DNA of 64,000 bases from Bacteroidales bacterium (GTDB taxonomy: Bacteria > Bacteroidota > Bacteroidia > Bacteroidales > VadinHA17). The translations under genes were made by a program, and so were the position numbers. Positions 25,710-35,134 of the stretch are shown in pieces. The stretch is taken from the NCBI GenBank assembly GCA_025454795.1, contig JALONT010000004.1, positions 1 through 64,000 on the forward strand, written 5' to 3'. The notes beneath the pieces are model-generated. The model had not been told where the DNA came from. It saw nothing but the letters and a program-made list of their open reading frames with translations, and did no database searches. Numbering within the stretch: position 1 is the first letter of the stretch; each line of letters opens with the position of its first letter.

Positions 25710-26453
25710 TTAAAAATCCACCTTAAATGATAATAATGTAATCCCGGTCTGACTTAAAGGCAAAGAGCTTGCTGCAAGCTTTGCATGCTGTAAAGGCCTG
25801 TATCTGTTTGGTGTGGCTGCCACCCATACTATATTCCCAACCCAGATTGCAGCTGCCGAAATGAATAAAACACCCGATAAACTTTTCTGCTGCTGAGATT
25901 TATCCCAAAGATCACCCCTTTCCACAGGTTCAGTCTCTATTAAGTAGGCATCGTAATTTTTTTTATAACTATTATAAACAATCAGACTACCTGTAAGAGC
26001 CCCATATGCCGGAATACTAGTTAACCACCATGGCTTTCCATTTTTTATTTTTGTAAGCCCTAATCCCGGTACAATTGTTGACAAGCCTAATGCTGAGCCT
26101 TTGTTAAAAGCCTTCACATACAGCTCGCTTTTTAACTCAACGGATATGTCTTCATCAAGGTATATTGCATCTTCTTCCGGAATCCACTCAATCCTTTTAT
26201 TTGTTCCTGGTTTAATGCTGTCTCCAACCTCTCCTTTAAACGAAAAAGCCCTGATGGGATTTCCTGCCTGATTTTTGATTTCCACCCAGACATAGAAAAT
26301 ATCTGAATTCTCTTTGGTTATAATATCGTAGGTTATGGATAACTTATAACCATCAAATTCCAGCCTGGGATCAGTAATCAGAAAATTCTGAGAGAAGGAT
26401 TCAGTACAAAAAAAGAGGAACATCAGATATAGGAAAAGGTTTTGTTTATTCAT
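25710..26453 (-). CDS. Exported beta-sandwich/membrane protein of the caspase operon
   Basis: A 247-residue protein of unknown function. The signal peptide ends near ESFSQ (residue 22). Residues about 23-105 resemble an immunoglobulin-type domain that precedes effector domains in other Bacteroidetes caspase or SUMF1 proteins (VGDSIKPGTNKRIEW). Two hydrophobic segments follow (ALGLSTIVPGLGL and FISAAAIWVGNIVW), reminiscent of DUF5683-like membrane proteins. The start MNKQNLF at 26453 is preferred to a Met 11 residues upstream because it starts the signal peptide. It is first in the operon with the caspase, FISUMP and thioredoxin-like genes, so it may anchor or regulate the caspase (inference). 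Confidence 0.75.
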   Translation of the reverse strand: MNKQNLFLYLMFLFFCTESFSQNFLITDPRLEFDGYKLSITYDIITKENSDIFYVWVEIKNQAGNPIRAFSFKGEVGDSIKPGTNKRIEWIPEEDAIYLDEDISVELKSELYVKAFNKGSALGLSTIVPGLGLTKIKNGKPWWLTSIPAYGALTGSLIVYNSYKKNYDAYLIETEPVERGDLWDKSQQQKSLSGVLFISAAAIWVGNIVWVAATPNRYRPLQHAKLAASSLPLSQTGITLLSFKVDF

Positions 26454-26493
26454 ACCCTGAAGATAAAATGAAACAAATACGTCCAACTGCTAT

Positions 26494-26501
26494 CAAAATT
26501 A
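26494..26501 (-). promoter_or_regulatory. -7 element of the secreted caspase operon
   Basis: The minus strand reads TAATTTTG, matching TAnnTTTG, 40 nt before the first gene's start. A TTG lies 23 nt upstream, a long but possible -33 spacing. The next 100 nt (to 26606) contain only the 3' flank of the DUF190 gene. Confidence 0.5.
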
Positions 26502-26606
26502 AACTAAAATATCTGAATTATTGGCAATGCTTAATCAAAGATTTGCAGTGCTTTATCAAATACTTAAACAGGACAACTATCCCTTGAAATCTGAATATTT
26601 TCTAAA

Positions 26607-26966
26607 TCAGGAAGAAAAACCGGGCTGTCCTGATTTTTGCAGTAAAACTGTTATTGGCTCAAGAACTACAAGACAACCCTTCTTCATATTCTTAAGATCG
26701 GATTCTATGGTGGAAAAGAAGTCTTTCAGAACTGAGGTTCTGTCAATTATTTCAATCATAACAGGAAGCTTCTCTGTAAGTTCCCAGAACTTCGCTGAGC
26801 TTATCTGGCTGCTAAGCCCATAGCCCATTATCCCCCTGTAAACTGTAACACCCGATATCCCTTTATTCCTGGCTGACTTTACAATATGCTCATAAAGAAG
26901 CTTTGTACCTAACCTGTCAGTTGAACTGGCATATATTTTTAATATGCTGCTTTCTTTGTTTTCCAT
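26607..26966 (-). CDS. DUF190 family PII-like protein
   Basis: A 119-residue protein with the DUF190 pattern: KIYASSTDRLGTKLLYEHIV at the start, GISGVTVYRGIMGYG in the middle and LPVMIEIID. The fold is related to PII signalling proteins (ferredoxin-like trimers). In many genomes it sits beside a CrcB fluoride channel, but no such gene is here. Instead it is last in the DUF5063-exonuclease-RlmI-Tex unit, 29 nt after tex. A ligand-sensing role is inferred from the family only. Confidence 0.85.
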   Translation of the reverse strand: MENKESSILKIYASSTDRLGTKLLYEHIVKSARNKGISGVTVYRGIMGYGLSSQISSAKFWELTEKLPVMIEIIDRTSVLKDFFSTIESDLKNMKKGCLVVLEPITVLLQKSGQPGFSS

Positions 26967-26995
26967 AGTCTAAGGAGATAAAATGTATTTCTATT

Positions 26996-29137
26996 TTACT
27001 TGTTTTTTTGATCCACATCCTTCATCGAAAGCTGGATCCTCTTCCTTTCAAGATCGACCGAAATCACTTTCACCATGACATGCTGATGCAGTTTCACAAC
27101 AGTGGAAGGATCCTGTACATAAGTTTTACTCAGGTTTGAGATGTGAACCAGCCCGTCCTGCTTAATACCTATATCGACAAAGGCCCCGAATTTTGTAACA
27201 TTCGTCACTATTCCGGGAATGACCATTCCGGGCACGAGATCCTCCATTTCATGAACATCAGCAAAACTGAATTCCTTGATCCTGGATCTCGGATCGCGTC
27301 CCGGCTTTGTAAGCTCCTCCATGATATCTTGAAGAGTAGGCAATCCGGTAACAGGTGTTATATATTTTTCGAGGTTTATTTCTTTTCTCCTGCTATCATT
27401 ATTCATGAGTTCCCGGACATCGCAACCAATATCTTTCGCCATTTTCTCAACAACATGATAGCTTTCCGGATGCACCGCACTGCTGTCAAGCGGATTTTCA
27501 GCATTCCTGATCCTCAGGAAACCTGCACTCTGTTCGAAGGCCTTTGCTCCCATCCTCTTTACCTTCAGAAGCTCTTTTCTTGATTTGAAAGGACCGTTCT
27601 CAGCTCTGTAATCAACTATATTTTGTGCCAGTTGTGGGCCAAGTCCTGAAACATAGGTCAGCAGATGACTGCTGGCTGTATTCACTTCAACCCCAACAGC
27701 ATTCACACAGCTCATAACCACCTCATCGAGTGAATTCTGAAGCTTTTGCTGGTCAACATCATGCTGGTACTGGCCGACACCTATAGATTTCGGGTCGAGC
27801 TTAACAAGTTCAGCAAGAGGGTCCATCAGCCTGCGACCAATTGATACCGAACCCCGGACAGTCACATCATAATCCGGAAATTCATCGCGGGCAACCTTTG
27901 ATGCTGAATATATAGAAGCACCCGCCTCACTTACAACAAAAACCTTGATGTCGTTCTCAAACCGACAATACTTAATGAACTCTTCAGTCTCCCGGCTGGC
28001 AGTGCCGTTACCAATTGCAATTGCTTCGATCTTATATGCATTTACCAGCGTAAGTAGTTTTTTCACCGACATAGCAGTCTGATTCTGAGGTGGATGGGGA
28101 TATATAGTTTCATTATGGAGCAGATTCCCCTGCCTGTCAAGACAAACTATTTTGCATCCCGTTCTGAATCCGGGATCAATTGCCAGAACATTTTTTTCAC
28201 CAAGAGGAGAAGAAAGTAAAAGCTGACGAAGGTTATCGGCAAATACTCTTATAGCTTCCTCATCTGCTTTCTCCCTGGAAATATTCCTGAATTCAGTCTC
28301 CATTGATGATGAAAGAAGCCTTTTCCAGCTATCCCTGATTGCAGATTTGACAAGTTCTGAGGACTCATTGTTTCCTTTTATGAAGAGTGTATTAAGAATA
28401 TCCAGCGCATTCTCTTCAGCAGGTTCTATGTAAAGCTTCAGGAATCCTTCATCCTCACCTCTCCTCATGGCCAGGAGACGATGAGAAGGACATTTCTTCA
28501 GCGGCTCTGACCAGTTATAATAATCACTGAACTTGATCCCTTCAGCTTCTTTTCCTTTAACAACTTTTGAATATAGAACTGCTTCCTTTTCAAACAGATA
28601 TCGCAATTTCTTTCTTGCATTTTCATCTTCATTTATCCATTCCGCAATGATGTCGCACGATCCGGCAAGAGCATCTTCTGTTGTAGGAACCTCATCATTC
28701 AGAAATTCCTCAGCTTTATGAGATGGATCTTTCTCCTGCTGCCGGAAAATGATCTCAGCCAGCGGCTCCAGACCTTTTTCCTTTGCAATTGTAGCTCTGG
28801 TACTGCGCTTTGGTCTGAAGGGTAAATAGACATCTTCCAGTTCTGACATCGTCAGAGCAGCCTCAATTTTCTGCAGAAGCTCAGGAGTCATTTTTTCCTG
28901 TTCCTCAATCGATTTGATAACACTTTCTCTCCTGGCATCAAGCTCCTTTAGCCGCTCATATTCATCTTTTATATGGAGCAATTGAACTTCGTCGAGACTG
29001 CCTGTCATCTCTTTCCTGTACCTGCTGATGAAAGGAATCGTTGCACCATCATCCAGAAGCCTGATGGTATTTTCAACCTGCCAGTCATGAAGCCCGAGCT
29101 TCCTGGCGATCAATACAATGTTCTTATTCACAGACAA
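26996..29137 (-). CDS. tex: Tex family RNA-binding transcription accessory protein
   Basis: A 713-residue Tex protein, a cytoplasmic nucleic-acid-binding factor homologous to eukaryotic Spt6. The order is an N-terminal helical region, a YqgF-like RNase H fold (VLAIDPGFRTGCK near residue 320), a double helix-hairpin-helix region (LGPQLAQNIVDYR, KRMGAKAFEQSAGFLRI) and a C-terminal S1 domain (VPGMVIPGIVTNVTKFGAFVDIG, split). The length is slightly short of some homologues (about 770) but all domains are present. It lies 50 nt after rlmI and before the DUF190 gene. Confidence 0.94.
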   Translation of the reverse strand: MSVNKNIVLIARKLGLHDWQVENTIRLLDDGATIPFISRYRKEMTGSLDEVQLLHIKDEYERLKELDARRESVIKSIEEQEKMTPELLQKIEAALTMSELEDVYLPFRPKRSTRATIAKEKGLEPLAEIIFRQQEKDPSHKAEEFLNDEVPTTEDALAGSCDIIAEWINEDENARKKLRYLFEKEAVLYSKVVKGKEAEGIKFSDYYNWSEPLKKCPSHRLLAMRRGEDEGFLKLYIEPAEENALDILNTLFIKGNNESSELVKSAIRDSWKRLLSSSMETEFRNISREKADEEAIRVFADNLRQLLLSSPLGEKNVLAIDPGFRTGCKIVCLDRQGNLLHNETIYPHPPQNQTAMSVKKLLTLVNAYKIEAIAIGNGTASRETEEFIKYCRFENDIKVFVVSEAGASIYSASKVARDEFPDYDVTVRGSVSIGRRLMDPLAELVKLDPKSIGVGQYQHDVDQQKLQNSLDEVVMSCVNAVGVEVNTASSHLLTYVSGLGPQLAQNIVDYRAENGPFKSRKELLKVKRMGAKAFEQSAGFLRIRNAENPLDSSAVHPESYHVVEKMAKDIGCDVRELMNNDSRRKEINLEKYITPVTGLPTLQDIMEELTKPGRDPRSRIKEFSFADVHEMEDLVPGMVIPGIVTNVTKFGAFVDIGIKQDGLVHISNLSKTYVQDPSTVVKLHQHVMVKVISVDLERKRIQLSMKDVDQKNK

Positions 29138-29187
29138 TTCAATTATTTTTAATCTCTTTTGTTTCCTGCCACTGTGCCTCTACACCT

Positions 29188-30369
29188 TTATTCAACATAA
29201 ATCACAAGTCCCTTAAGATACTCGCTTTCAGGATGATATATATTAACCGGATGGTCTGGCGGCTGGCTCATCTGGTGAAGAATTCTGACTCTCCTGCCCG
29301 TGTTGGCAGCTGCCGCAAATACTGATTTTCTGAAATTTTCTTTTGTAACAACCTGGGAACAGGAGAAAGTAAAGATGATTCCTCCCGGCTTAATCTGGGC
29401 TATCGCTCTCATGTTAAGCCTTTTATAACCCTGCAAGGCATTTGCCAGAACATTATTGTGCTTAGCAAATGCAGGAGGGTCGAGGATTATCAGATCATAT
29501 TTATCTTTAATATCCTCAAGAAATCCAAATGCATCCACCCTGAAGACTTCATGCCTTTTATCCTCCCCGTAATTCAGTCGTATATTTTCAATTGCCATCT
29601 CAATTGCAGAAGCTGAACTGTCTACAGTGTGCACCATTGAAGCATTCTTCATTGCATATACCGAAAAAGCTCCTGTATAACCGAACATATTGAGAACACT
29701 TCTTCCGTCACAAAACTCCCCGAGCAGCTTCCTGTTTTCCCGCTGATCTATAAAAAACCCTGTTTTTTGCCCGGTGGCCCAGTCTATCTTAAAACGGAAT
29801 CCGTTTTCAGTGACAATTACCGGGTCAGATTTTCCAAGGAGAAATTCATTTATTCCTGAAATGCCTGACATAAAAGGAATTGTCCCTTCGCTCTTATCAT
29901 AAACGGCTGTCAGCTTATCACCCAAAACATCCTTAAGGATGCCGGCAAATTCGTTCCTCAGCCTGTACATCCCTACCGAATGCATTTGCATTACTGCAAC
30001 TCCATTGTAAAAATCAATTATGAGCCCGGGGAGGTCATCGCCTTCAGCGTGAACCAGCCGGAAAACATTTAAATTTTTATTATTCAGAAGGCCGGCGGAT
30101 TCCCTGTATTTCACTGCGCTCATGATCCGCTCCCTGAAGAAACTTATATCAGGATTCAACTCCTTAAAAGAGAGTATCCTTACAGCAATTGATCCCGGCT
30201 GGTAGTGTCCCACTGCAAGGAACTCATCCTTATTGTCATAGACATCCACAAGGTCTCCTTCAACGGGATTACCGTATATTTTTTTTATTGCTCCGGAAAA
30301 TATCCAGGGGTGATATCTGCGGGCTGACTGGTCTTTGCCTGATTTGAGAACAATTTTAATTCGCCCCAC
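29188..30369 (-). CDS. rlmI: 23S rRNA m5C methyltransferase, RlmI-like
   Basis: A 393-residue SAM-dependent methyltransferase of the RlmI/RlmK family, expected to make 5-methylcytosine in 23S rRNA. An N-terminal PUA domain (residues 1-75, HPWIFSGAI) precedes a small beta domain and a Rossmann methyltransferase core with GQKTGFFIDQREN, VLNMFGYTGAF (SAM loop), LDPPAFAK and the catalytic cysteine region FSCSQVV. It follows the exonuclease gene by 24 nt. This neighbourhood with DUF5063 and the exonuclease is recurrent in Bacteroidetes. Exact site specificity is not deducible. Confidence 0.9.
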   Translation of the reverse strand: MGRIKIVLKSGKDQSARRYHPWIFSGAIKKIYGNPVEGDLVDVYDNKDEFLAVGHYQPGSIAVRILSFKELNPDISFFRERIMSAVKYRESAGLLNNKNLNVFRLVHAEGDDLPGLIIDFYNGVAVMQMHSVGMYRLRNEFAGILKDVLGDKLTAVYDKSEGTIPFMSGISGINEFLLGKSDPVIVTENGFRFKIDWATGQKTGFFIDQRENRKLLGEFCDGRSVLNMFGYTGAFSVYAMKNASMVHTVDSSASAIEMAIENIRLNYGEDKRHEVFRVDAFGFLEDIKDKYDLIILDPPAFAKHNNVLANALQGYKRLNMRAIAQIKPGGIIFTFSCSQVVTKENFRKSVFAAAANTGRRVRILHQMSQPPDHPVNIYHPESEYLKGLVIYVE

Positions 30370-30393
30370 TGAAAGTAAATTTAAAGAAATTGG

Positions 30394-31071
30394 TTATGCA
30401 ATATTTGAAACATCTGAGTCGGAAGACCGAAGTCCGAAGACCGGAGCAAGATCTGCATCTTTTAACTTCCGACTCCCGGCTTCCAGCTTCTGTCCTGTTA
30501 ATTTACAATATATCTGATGACATACCCATGCATCAGTTGCAGCATACAACAGCTGAGCTTCAGTCAGTTCTTCAGCTTCCCAGTCAGTAACCTGCTGACG
30601 CTTTGATATCCTGAATCCCAGTACAATAGCAGTAAGTTTCTTAAGCCCTGAACTCACTATTCCAAAATCCTTAACAAAAGGTTGAAGGTCAATGAATCCT
30701 GCAGGGTCAAATTTCCTCACCTTTTTCATGAAGCATATATCGTCATGTACTGCCACCCCTGCCTTTATCACATCCGGATCCGCAAGCAAATCAGCAAGTC
30801 CCTGTGGTATCCCTGTCTTATTTATCCGGAACAGACAGGCCAGGTTACTGCTTGCCAGCTGAATCAGTGAGACTTTATTTTTATGCCCTTTTCTGAACGA
30901 GGGTTTTGTCTCAGTATCGAAACCAAGCACCTTTTCATTTAAAAGACGTGGCAGGACTTTTTTAAAAGTTGTCAGATCATCAATTACAACTATTTCTCCT
31001 TTAAACCAGGATAATTCATAATTTTTAATCTCATCAACCGAAATATTTTCCTGATATCTGTTATTCGTCAT
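30394..31071 (-). CDS. DEDDy-type 3'-5' exonuclease
   Basis: A 225-residue RNase D-like exonuclease domain protein. The DEDDy residues are visible: GFDTET (Asp52, Glu54), an Asp in VAVHDDI, and YAATDAW for the tyrosine and last aspartate. It probably trims RNA or DNA 3' ends in the cytoplasm; the substrate is unknown. The start MTNNRYQ at 31071 overlaps the DUF5063 stop by 11 nt; longer starts would run deep into that gene. The last 30 or so residues, after CKLTGQKLE, are encoded by inverted heptamer repeats (30420-30492) and look like a recent, non-conserved tail. Confidence 0.88.
   Translation of the reverse strand: MTNNRYQENISVDEIKNYELSWFKGEIVVIDDLTTFKKVLPRLLNEKVLGFDTETKPSFRKGHKNKVSLIQLASSNLACLFRINKTGIPQGLADLLADPDVIKAGVAVHDDICFMKKVRKFDPAGFIDLQPFVKDFGIVSSGLKKLTAIVLGFRISKRQQVTDWEAEELTEAQLLYAATDAWVCHQIYCKLTGQKLEAGSRKLKDADLAPVFGLRSSDSDVSNIA
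30420..30492. repeat. Inverted heptamer arrays inside the exonuclease 3' end
   Basis: Four 7-mers at 30420-30447 (CGGAAGA, CCGAAGT, CCGAAGA, CCGGAGC) face four inverted ones at 30465-30492 (ACTTCCG, ACTCCCG, GCTTCCA, GCTTCTG). They share the unit CxGAAGy and could pair into a hairpin with a 17-nt loop. This is the third, unrelated period-7 tract in the window, and the only one inside a reading frame. Confidence 0.7.
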
Positions 31072-31684
31072 CCCCTCTGAATTCCTTTTGCCTTCTGGAG
31101 ATAAACCACTCTGAAGTATCTCTTTTTTCATCATTCTCTTTATCATTAATCTCTGCCCTACATATCTCTTCACCTGAATATATGAATTTATGAATTGCAC
31201 GGAGGGAATTCACCAGCTTCTGTCCCCAGATATTCTCAAAATTCATTTTGCATTCCCATATAGCATCATTCATTACCTCCTTTGTACCAGTCTGGTATAA
31301 AAGCAGGAAATCCTTCATATCCTGGTAGATATCAGCCATATTTTCTGAAAGGCTTGAAGGAACAGCTCCTTCAGTTTCATTGAATTTTTCATCAGCCAGT
31401 TCAAGGAAATCATCTGCAGTGCCAAAGGTGTGCCTGAAAGAATCATGTATCCTGAACCAGTCTGCCTCAGTTATAAACTTTTCATTCCCATCTTCAAAAA
31501 CCGGTTCAAGTGCCGGAAGAAGGGAGGCTTTTAGATATAAAAACGGAAGAATCCGCTGCAATATTTTCAGCATCTCATCTCCTTTCAGTTCTGAGGAATG
31601 TTCAGAATATTTGCAGAATTCGTTGGCAGCGGCCACAAATTCAACGACAGTCCTTCCATAGACCGGATCTGAATTTTTATCCAT
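31061..31684 (-). CDS. DUF5063 family protein
   Basis: A 207-residue soluble, helical, acidic protein of unknown function. Sequence features include VVEFVAAANEFCKYSEHS near the N-terminus, a LYLKASLLP segment and LYQTGTKEVMNDAIWECKMNFENIWGQK near residue 145 (split). No catalytic motif or membrane segment is seen. It heads the DUF5063-exonuclease-RlmI-Tex-DUF190 unit and overlaps the exonuclease gene. This adjacency recurs in Bacteroidetes and suggests a part in RNA processing, which is inference. Confidence 0.85.
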   Translation of the reverse strand: MDKNSDPVYGRTVVEFVAAANEFCKYSEHSSELKGDEMLKILQRILPFLYLKASLLPALEPVFEDGNEKFITEADWFRIHDSFRHTFGTADDFLELADEKFNETEGAVPSSLSENMADIYQDMKDFLLLYQTGTKEVMNDAIWECKMNFENIWGQKLVNSLRAIHKFIYSGEEICRAEINDKENDEKRDTSEWFISRRQKEFRGDDE

Positions 31685-31704
31685 TTGCTTATATCAAATT
31701 TCAG

Positions 31705-31733
31705 CAAAATTAGACATTTTTTATTGTGAACAA
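31705..31733 (-). promoter_or_regulatory. Promoter of the DUF5063-tex unit
   Basis: The minus strand has TTG, 18 nt, then TAATTTTG (-7 at 31705-31712). This is a near-ideal Bacteroidetes promoter, with the start codon 20 nt further at 31684. The rest of the 269-nt divergent gap to 31953 shows no gene; it contains an AT-rich tract and TTAGCGTTAACG near 31829, which may be an operator half-site for the sulfatase genes. Confidence 0.6.
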
Positions 31734-31953
31734 CAATTGAAAATCCTTTAGTATACTGATAGATTCCTCACGTCGCCCGGAATTACAGGAACTTATGATC
31801 TCTTAAAGAAGAAAAGAGTGAATGTTAGCGTTAACGGAATTTATTTCTTAACACTGATAAAAACTTTAAACCTGCGAATAAAAGAAATTGAAGTACAATT
31901 TTTATAATTTAGCATCTGCCAGCAAAGAATATTAATAGATAACTCATATTATT

Positions 31954-33552
31954 ATGAATGATTTCACATCCAAAACACTTATTTACAGTGGTTTATCAGC
32001 ACTTTTTTGTACAGGAGTCAGTGTACCGCTTCATGGACAAAATCGTGTTAAATCAATTCCTGATCAGAAGTCGCGTCCTAATATTGTCTATATAATGAGC
32101 GACGACCATGCATACCAGGCAATCAGTGCTTATGGCGGCCCGCTGAAAGATCTTGCCCCGACCCCAAATATAGACAGGATAGCTGCTAACGGAGTACGGT
32201 TTGACCGTTGCCTTGTAACAAACTCTATTTCAGGACCATGCCGGGCTGTAATATTGACCGGTAAATACAGCCACCTCAATGGTTTTACAAGAAATGATGG
32301 TCAGCTCCCATTTGATGGCTCACAGCAAACTTTTCCAAAACTCCTGCAAGCTGCAGGTTATAATACGGCAATGATTGGTAAATGGCATCTGGGATCAGAT
32401 CCTACAGGATTTGACTACTGGGATATATTACCAGGGCAGGGTAGTTACTACAATCCTGATTTTTTAAATAAAGATGGAAAATACACCATACAGGGCTATG
32501 TGACAGAAATAATTACAGAAAAGAGTCTGGATTGGCTTAAGGAGGCAAAGGAGACCGGAAAACCATTCATGCTTATGATGCATCATAAAGCTCCTCATCG
32601 TGAATGGCAGCCAGGGCCAGGTGAATTAACACTGTATAAAGATATTACATTCCCGGAACCTTTAACCTTGTTTGATGACTATGCGAACAGAGGAACAGCA
32701 GAGAAGACCCAGGATATGACCATTGCAAAAACCATGCTGATTGAGGAGGATAATAAAATGTTTAAGGACAGGTCAAGAATGAAGATTACAGGACTTGACC
32801 GGATGGATCCGGAACAAATGAAAGCATGGAATAATGTTTATGATCCGATTATCAGGCGTTTCTATGAAGCAGGCTTAACGGGTGATGACCTTGTCCGATT
32901 TAAGTACCAGCGCTATATGCAGGATTACCTTGCATGTATTGCAGCAGTTGATAAAAGTGTTGGAGAGGTGCTTGACTTTCTCAGGGCTAACGGTCTCGAT
33001 AAAAATACAATAGTTATTTATGCCTCCGACCAGGGATTTTACCTTGGTGAACATGGATGGTTTGACAAACGATTTATGTTTGAACAATCCTACCGCACCC
33101 CGCTTCTTATAGAATGGCCTGGTATAACCAAACCAGGAAGTGTTAATAAAGATATGGTTTCAAACCTTGATCTGGCAGAGACATTCCTTGATATGGCGGG
33201 AGTGAAAATCCCTGCTGATATGCAGGGAAGTAGCATGGTTCCTGTCCTTAAGGGGAAAACACCATCCAACTGGAGGAAAGAACACTATTATCATTATTAT
33301 GAATTACCCGGGCCCCATAAAGTTAAACGTCATTATGGAATAAGTACAGAAAGGTATAAACTCATTCATTACTATAATGATATTGACGAATGGGAACTTT
33401 ATGATATTGAAGCCGATCCTCAGGAGTTAAAAAATGTGTATGATGATCCGGCTTATAAAAAGGTGAAGGCAAGGTTACATAAAGACCTTGATCTGCTTCG
33501 GAAAAAATATAAGGATGAACCCGGATTGGCAGAGACATTCCCGACGCAATAA
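31954..33552 (+). CDS. Secreted sulfatase (N-acetylglucosamine-6-sulfatase-like)
   Basis: A 532-residue type I sulfatase that should remove sulfate esters from a glycan in the periplasm. A signal peptide occupies residues 1-29. The metal site begins with [11 protein letters not shown]. The formylglycine motif SGPCR (in [14 protein letters not shown]) carries serine, so maturation would need an anaerobic radical-SAM sulfatase-maturing enzyme, not seen in this window. GKWHLG and [16 protein letters not shown] supply further active-site residues. It resembles the S1 subfamily containing glucosamine-6-sulfatases; substrate not certain. Start of a plus-strand cluster, 57 nt ahead of a second sulfatase. 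It is intact. Confidence 0.88.
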   Translation: MNDFTSKTLIYSGLSALFCTGVSVPLHGQNRVKSIPDQKSRPNIVYIMSDDHAYQAISAYGGPLKDLAPTPNIDRIAANGVRFDRCLVTNSISGPCRAVILTGKYSHLNGFTRNDGQLPFDGSQQTFPKLLQAAGYNTAMIGKWHLGSDPTGFDYWDILPGQGSYYNPDFLNKDGKYTIQGYVTEIITEKSLDWLKEAKETGKPFMLMMHHKAPHREWQPGPGELTLYKDITFPEPLTLFDDYANRGTAEKTQDMTIAKTMLIEEDNKMFKDRSRMKITGLDRMDPEQMKAWNNVYDPIIRRFYEAGLTGDDLVRFKYQRYMQDYLACIAAVDKSVGEVLDFLRANGLDKNTIVIYASDQGFYLGEHGWFDKRFMFEQSYRTPLLIEWPGITKPGSVNKDMVSNLDLAETFLDMAGVKIPADMQGSSMVPVLKGKTPSNWRKEHYYHYYELPGPHKVKRHYGISTERYKLIHYYNDIDEWELYDIEADPQELKNVYDDPAYKKVKARLHKDLDLLRKKYKDEPGLAETFPTQ

Positions 33553-33609
33553 TAGCCCGGGAAAACCATGATCGGGTAAGTAAAATTTAGAAATTAATAA
33601 CCATACATA

Positions 33610-35070
33610 ATGAAAAATTCCTTTCTGAATAGTTTAATACTACCATTAGCTTTTTCGGTTACTGCCAGTGCAACTAATGCACAGTCAAAGAGAATGAATA
33701 TCCTCTTTATCGCTGTTGATGATATGAATAATGACCTGGGTTGTTATGGTCATCCAATAGTTAAATCTCCAAATATAGACCGCCTGGCATCGAAAGGTAT
33801 TGCATTTGCAAACTCTTATTGCCAGTTCCCGCTTAGCAATCCCAGCCGAAGCTCCATTTTAACCGGGATGCGTCCGGATGAAACCCGTGTTTTTAATCTG
33901 CAATATCATTTCAGACAGGATCTGCCTGATGTGGTAACTCTTCCTCAAATGTTTATTAATAATGGTTACTTTGTTGCCCGTGTTGGTAAGATGTACCATT
34001 ATGGAAATCCAGGTGATATTGGCAATAATGGATTGGACGACAAGGTATCCTGGATGGAACGCATCAATCCGTCAGGTCTTGATAAGACTTCCCTTGAACT
34101 TGATATTATAAATTATACACCTCAAAGAGGATTGGGATCAGCAATGGCATATCTCTCCGACAGCAAGGGAAAAGATGTTGAACATACAGACGGGAAAGTT
34201 GCCACTGAAACAATTAAGCTTTTGGAGAAGCATAAGAATGAACCGTTTTTTATTGCTGCAGGTTTTTATAAACCTCACACTCCATGGATAACTCCAGGAA
34301 AGTATTTCGACATGTATAATCCCGAAAAAATAAGTCTTCCCGGAATATCAGCAGAAACTCCGGATGATTACCCTGAGCCGGCATTAGCCTCAACTAAGCC
34401 ATGGCCTTATTTTGGTATTACAACCAGTCAGGCAATGGAATGTAAACTGGCTTATTATGCTGCAATCTCATTCGTGGATGCCCAAATAGGAAAGTTGCTG
34501 GATGCTCTTGATTCATTAGGTTTAAGTGACAATACCATCGTTGTTTTCTGGAGCGATCATGGATACCATCTTGGCGAACATGGATTATGGTTCAAACAGA
34601 GTTGTTTTGAAGAGTCAGCTAAAAGTCCTTTAATCATTTCAGTTCCGGGATCTAAATCAGCCGGAAAGATATGTCATCGGACAGTTGAGTTGATCGACAT
34701 TTATCCAACGCTTGCCGAACTTACAGGATTGACACCTCCCGGAAATATTCAAGGTTATAGTTTATATCCTCTTCTGAAAAATCCTGAAGCAGCATGGAAG
34801 CATCCGGCCTTTACCCAGGTTCAGAGAGGAGAAACGCCAGGGCATAGTGTCCGTACAGAATTATGGAGATATACCGAATGGGGATACGGAAAGATGGGGG
34901 AAGAATTATATAATGAAAAAAACGACCCTCAGGAATTAAATAATCTTGCGGATAATCCAAAATATAAGGATGTAAAAAACAAAATGAAAACTTTGCTTCA
35001 TAAATATCATCTAAAACCTGTTAATGGTGGTAATGCAGTTGCTGATACAAGAGAAAAATACAGCAACTAG
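33610..35070 (+). CDS. Secreted sulfatase (iduronate-2-sulfatase-like)
   Basis: A 486-residue type I sulfatase. The signal peptide ends near TNAQ (residue 25). ILFIAVDDMNNDLGCYG supplies metal ligands, and the serine-type formylglycine motif SNPSR is in PLSNPSRSSILTG. The later WSDHGYHLGEHGLWFK segment is typical. The overall pattern (AVDDMNNDLG, GFYKPHTPW) resembles iduronate-2-sulfatases, but that name also covers many algal-polysaccharide sulfatases. It is co-oriented with and close to the first sulfatase and shows no disruption. Confidence 0.87.
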   Translation: MKNSFLNSLILPLAFSVTASATNAQSKRMNILFIAVDDMNNDLGCYGHPIVKSPNIDRLASKGIAFANSYCQFPLSNPSRSSILTGMRPDETRVFNLQYHFRQDLPDVVTLPQMFINNGYFVARVGKMYHYGNPGDIGNNGLDDKVSWMERINPSGLDKTSLELDIINYTPQRGLGSAMAYLSDSKGKDVEHTDGKVATETIKLLEKHKNEPFFIAAGFYKPHTPWITPGKYFDMYNPEKISLPGISAETPDDYPEPALASTKPWPYFGITTSQAMECKLAYYAAISFVDAQIGKLLDALDSLGLSDNTIVVFWSDHGYHLGEHGLWFKQSCFEESAKSPLIISVPGSKSAGKICHRTVELIDIYPTLAELTGLTPPGNIQGYSLYPLLKNPEAAWKHPAFTQVQRGETPGHSVRTELWRYTEWGYGKMGEELYNEKNDPQELNNLADNPKYKDVKNKMKTLLHKYHLKPVNGGNAVADTREKYSN

Positions 35071-35134
35071 AAAAACCAGTATGCCTGCCCCCTACTATTT
35101 CATACATATTGAATTAAAGAATAAATAAAATATT

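Noticed and set aside
26607-26966. Fluoride-channel operon suggested by DUF190
   Set aside because: No crcB gene or fluoride riboswitch is visible; the gene is simply the last of the tex unit.
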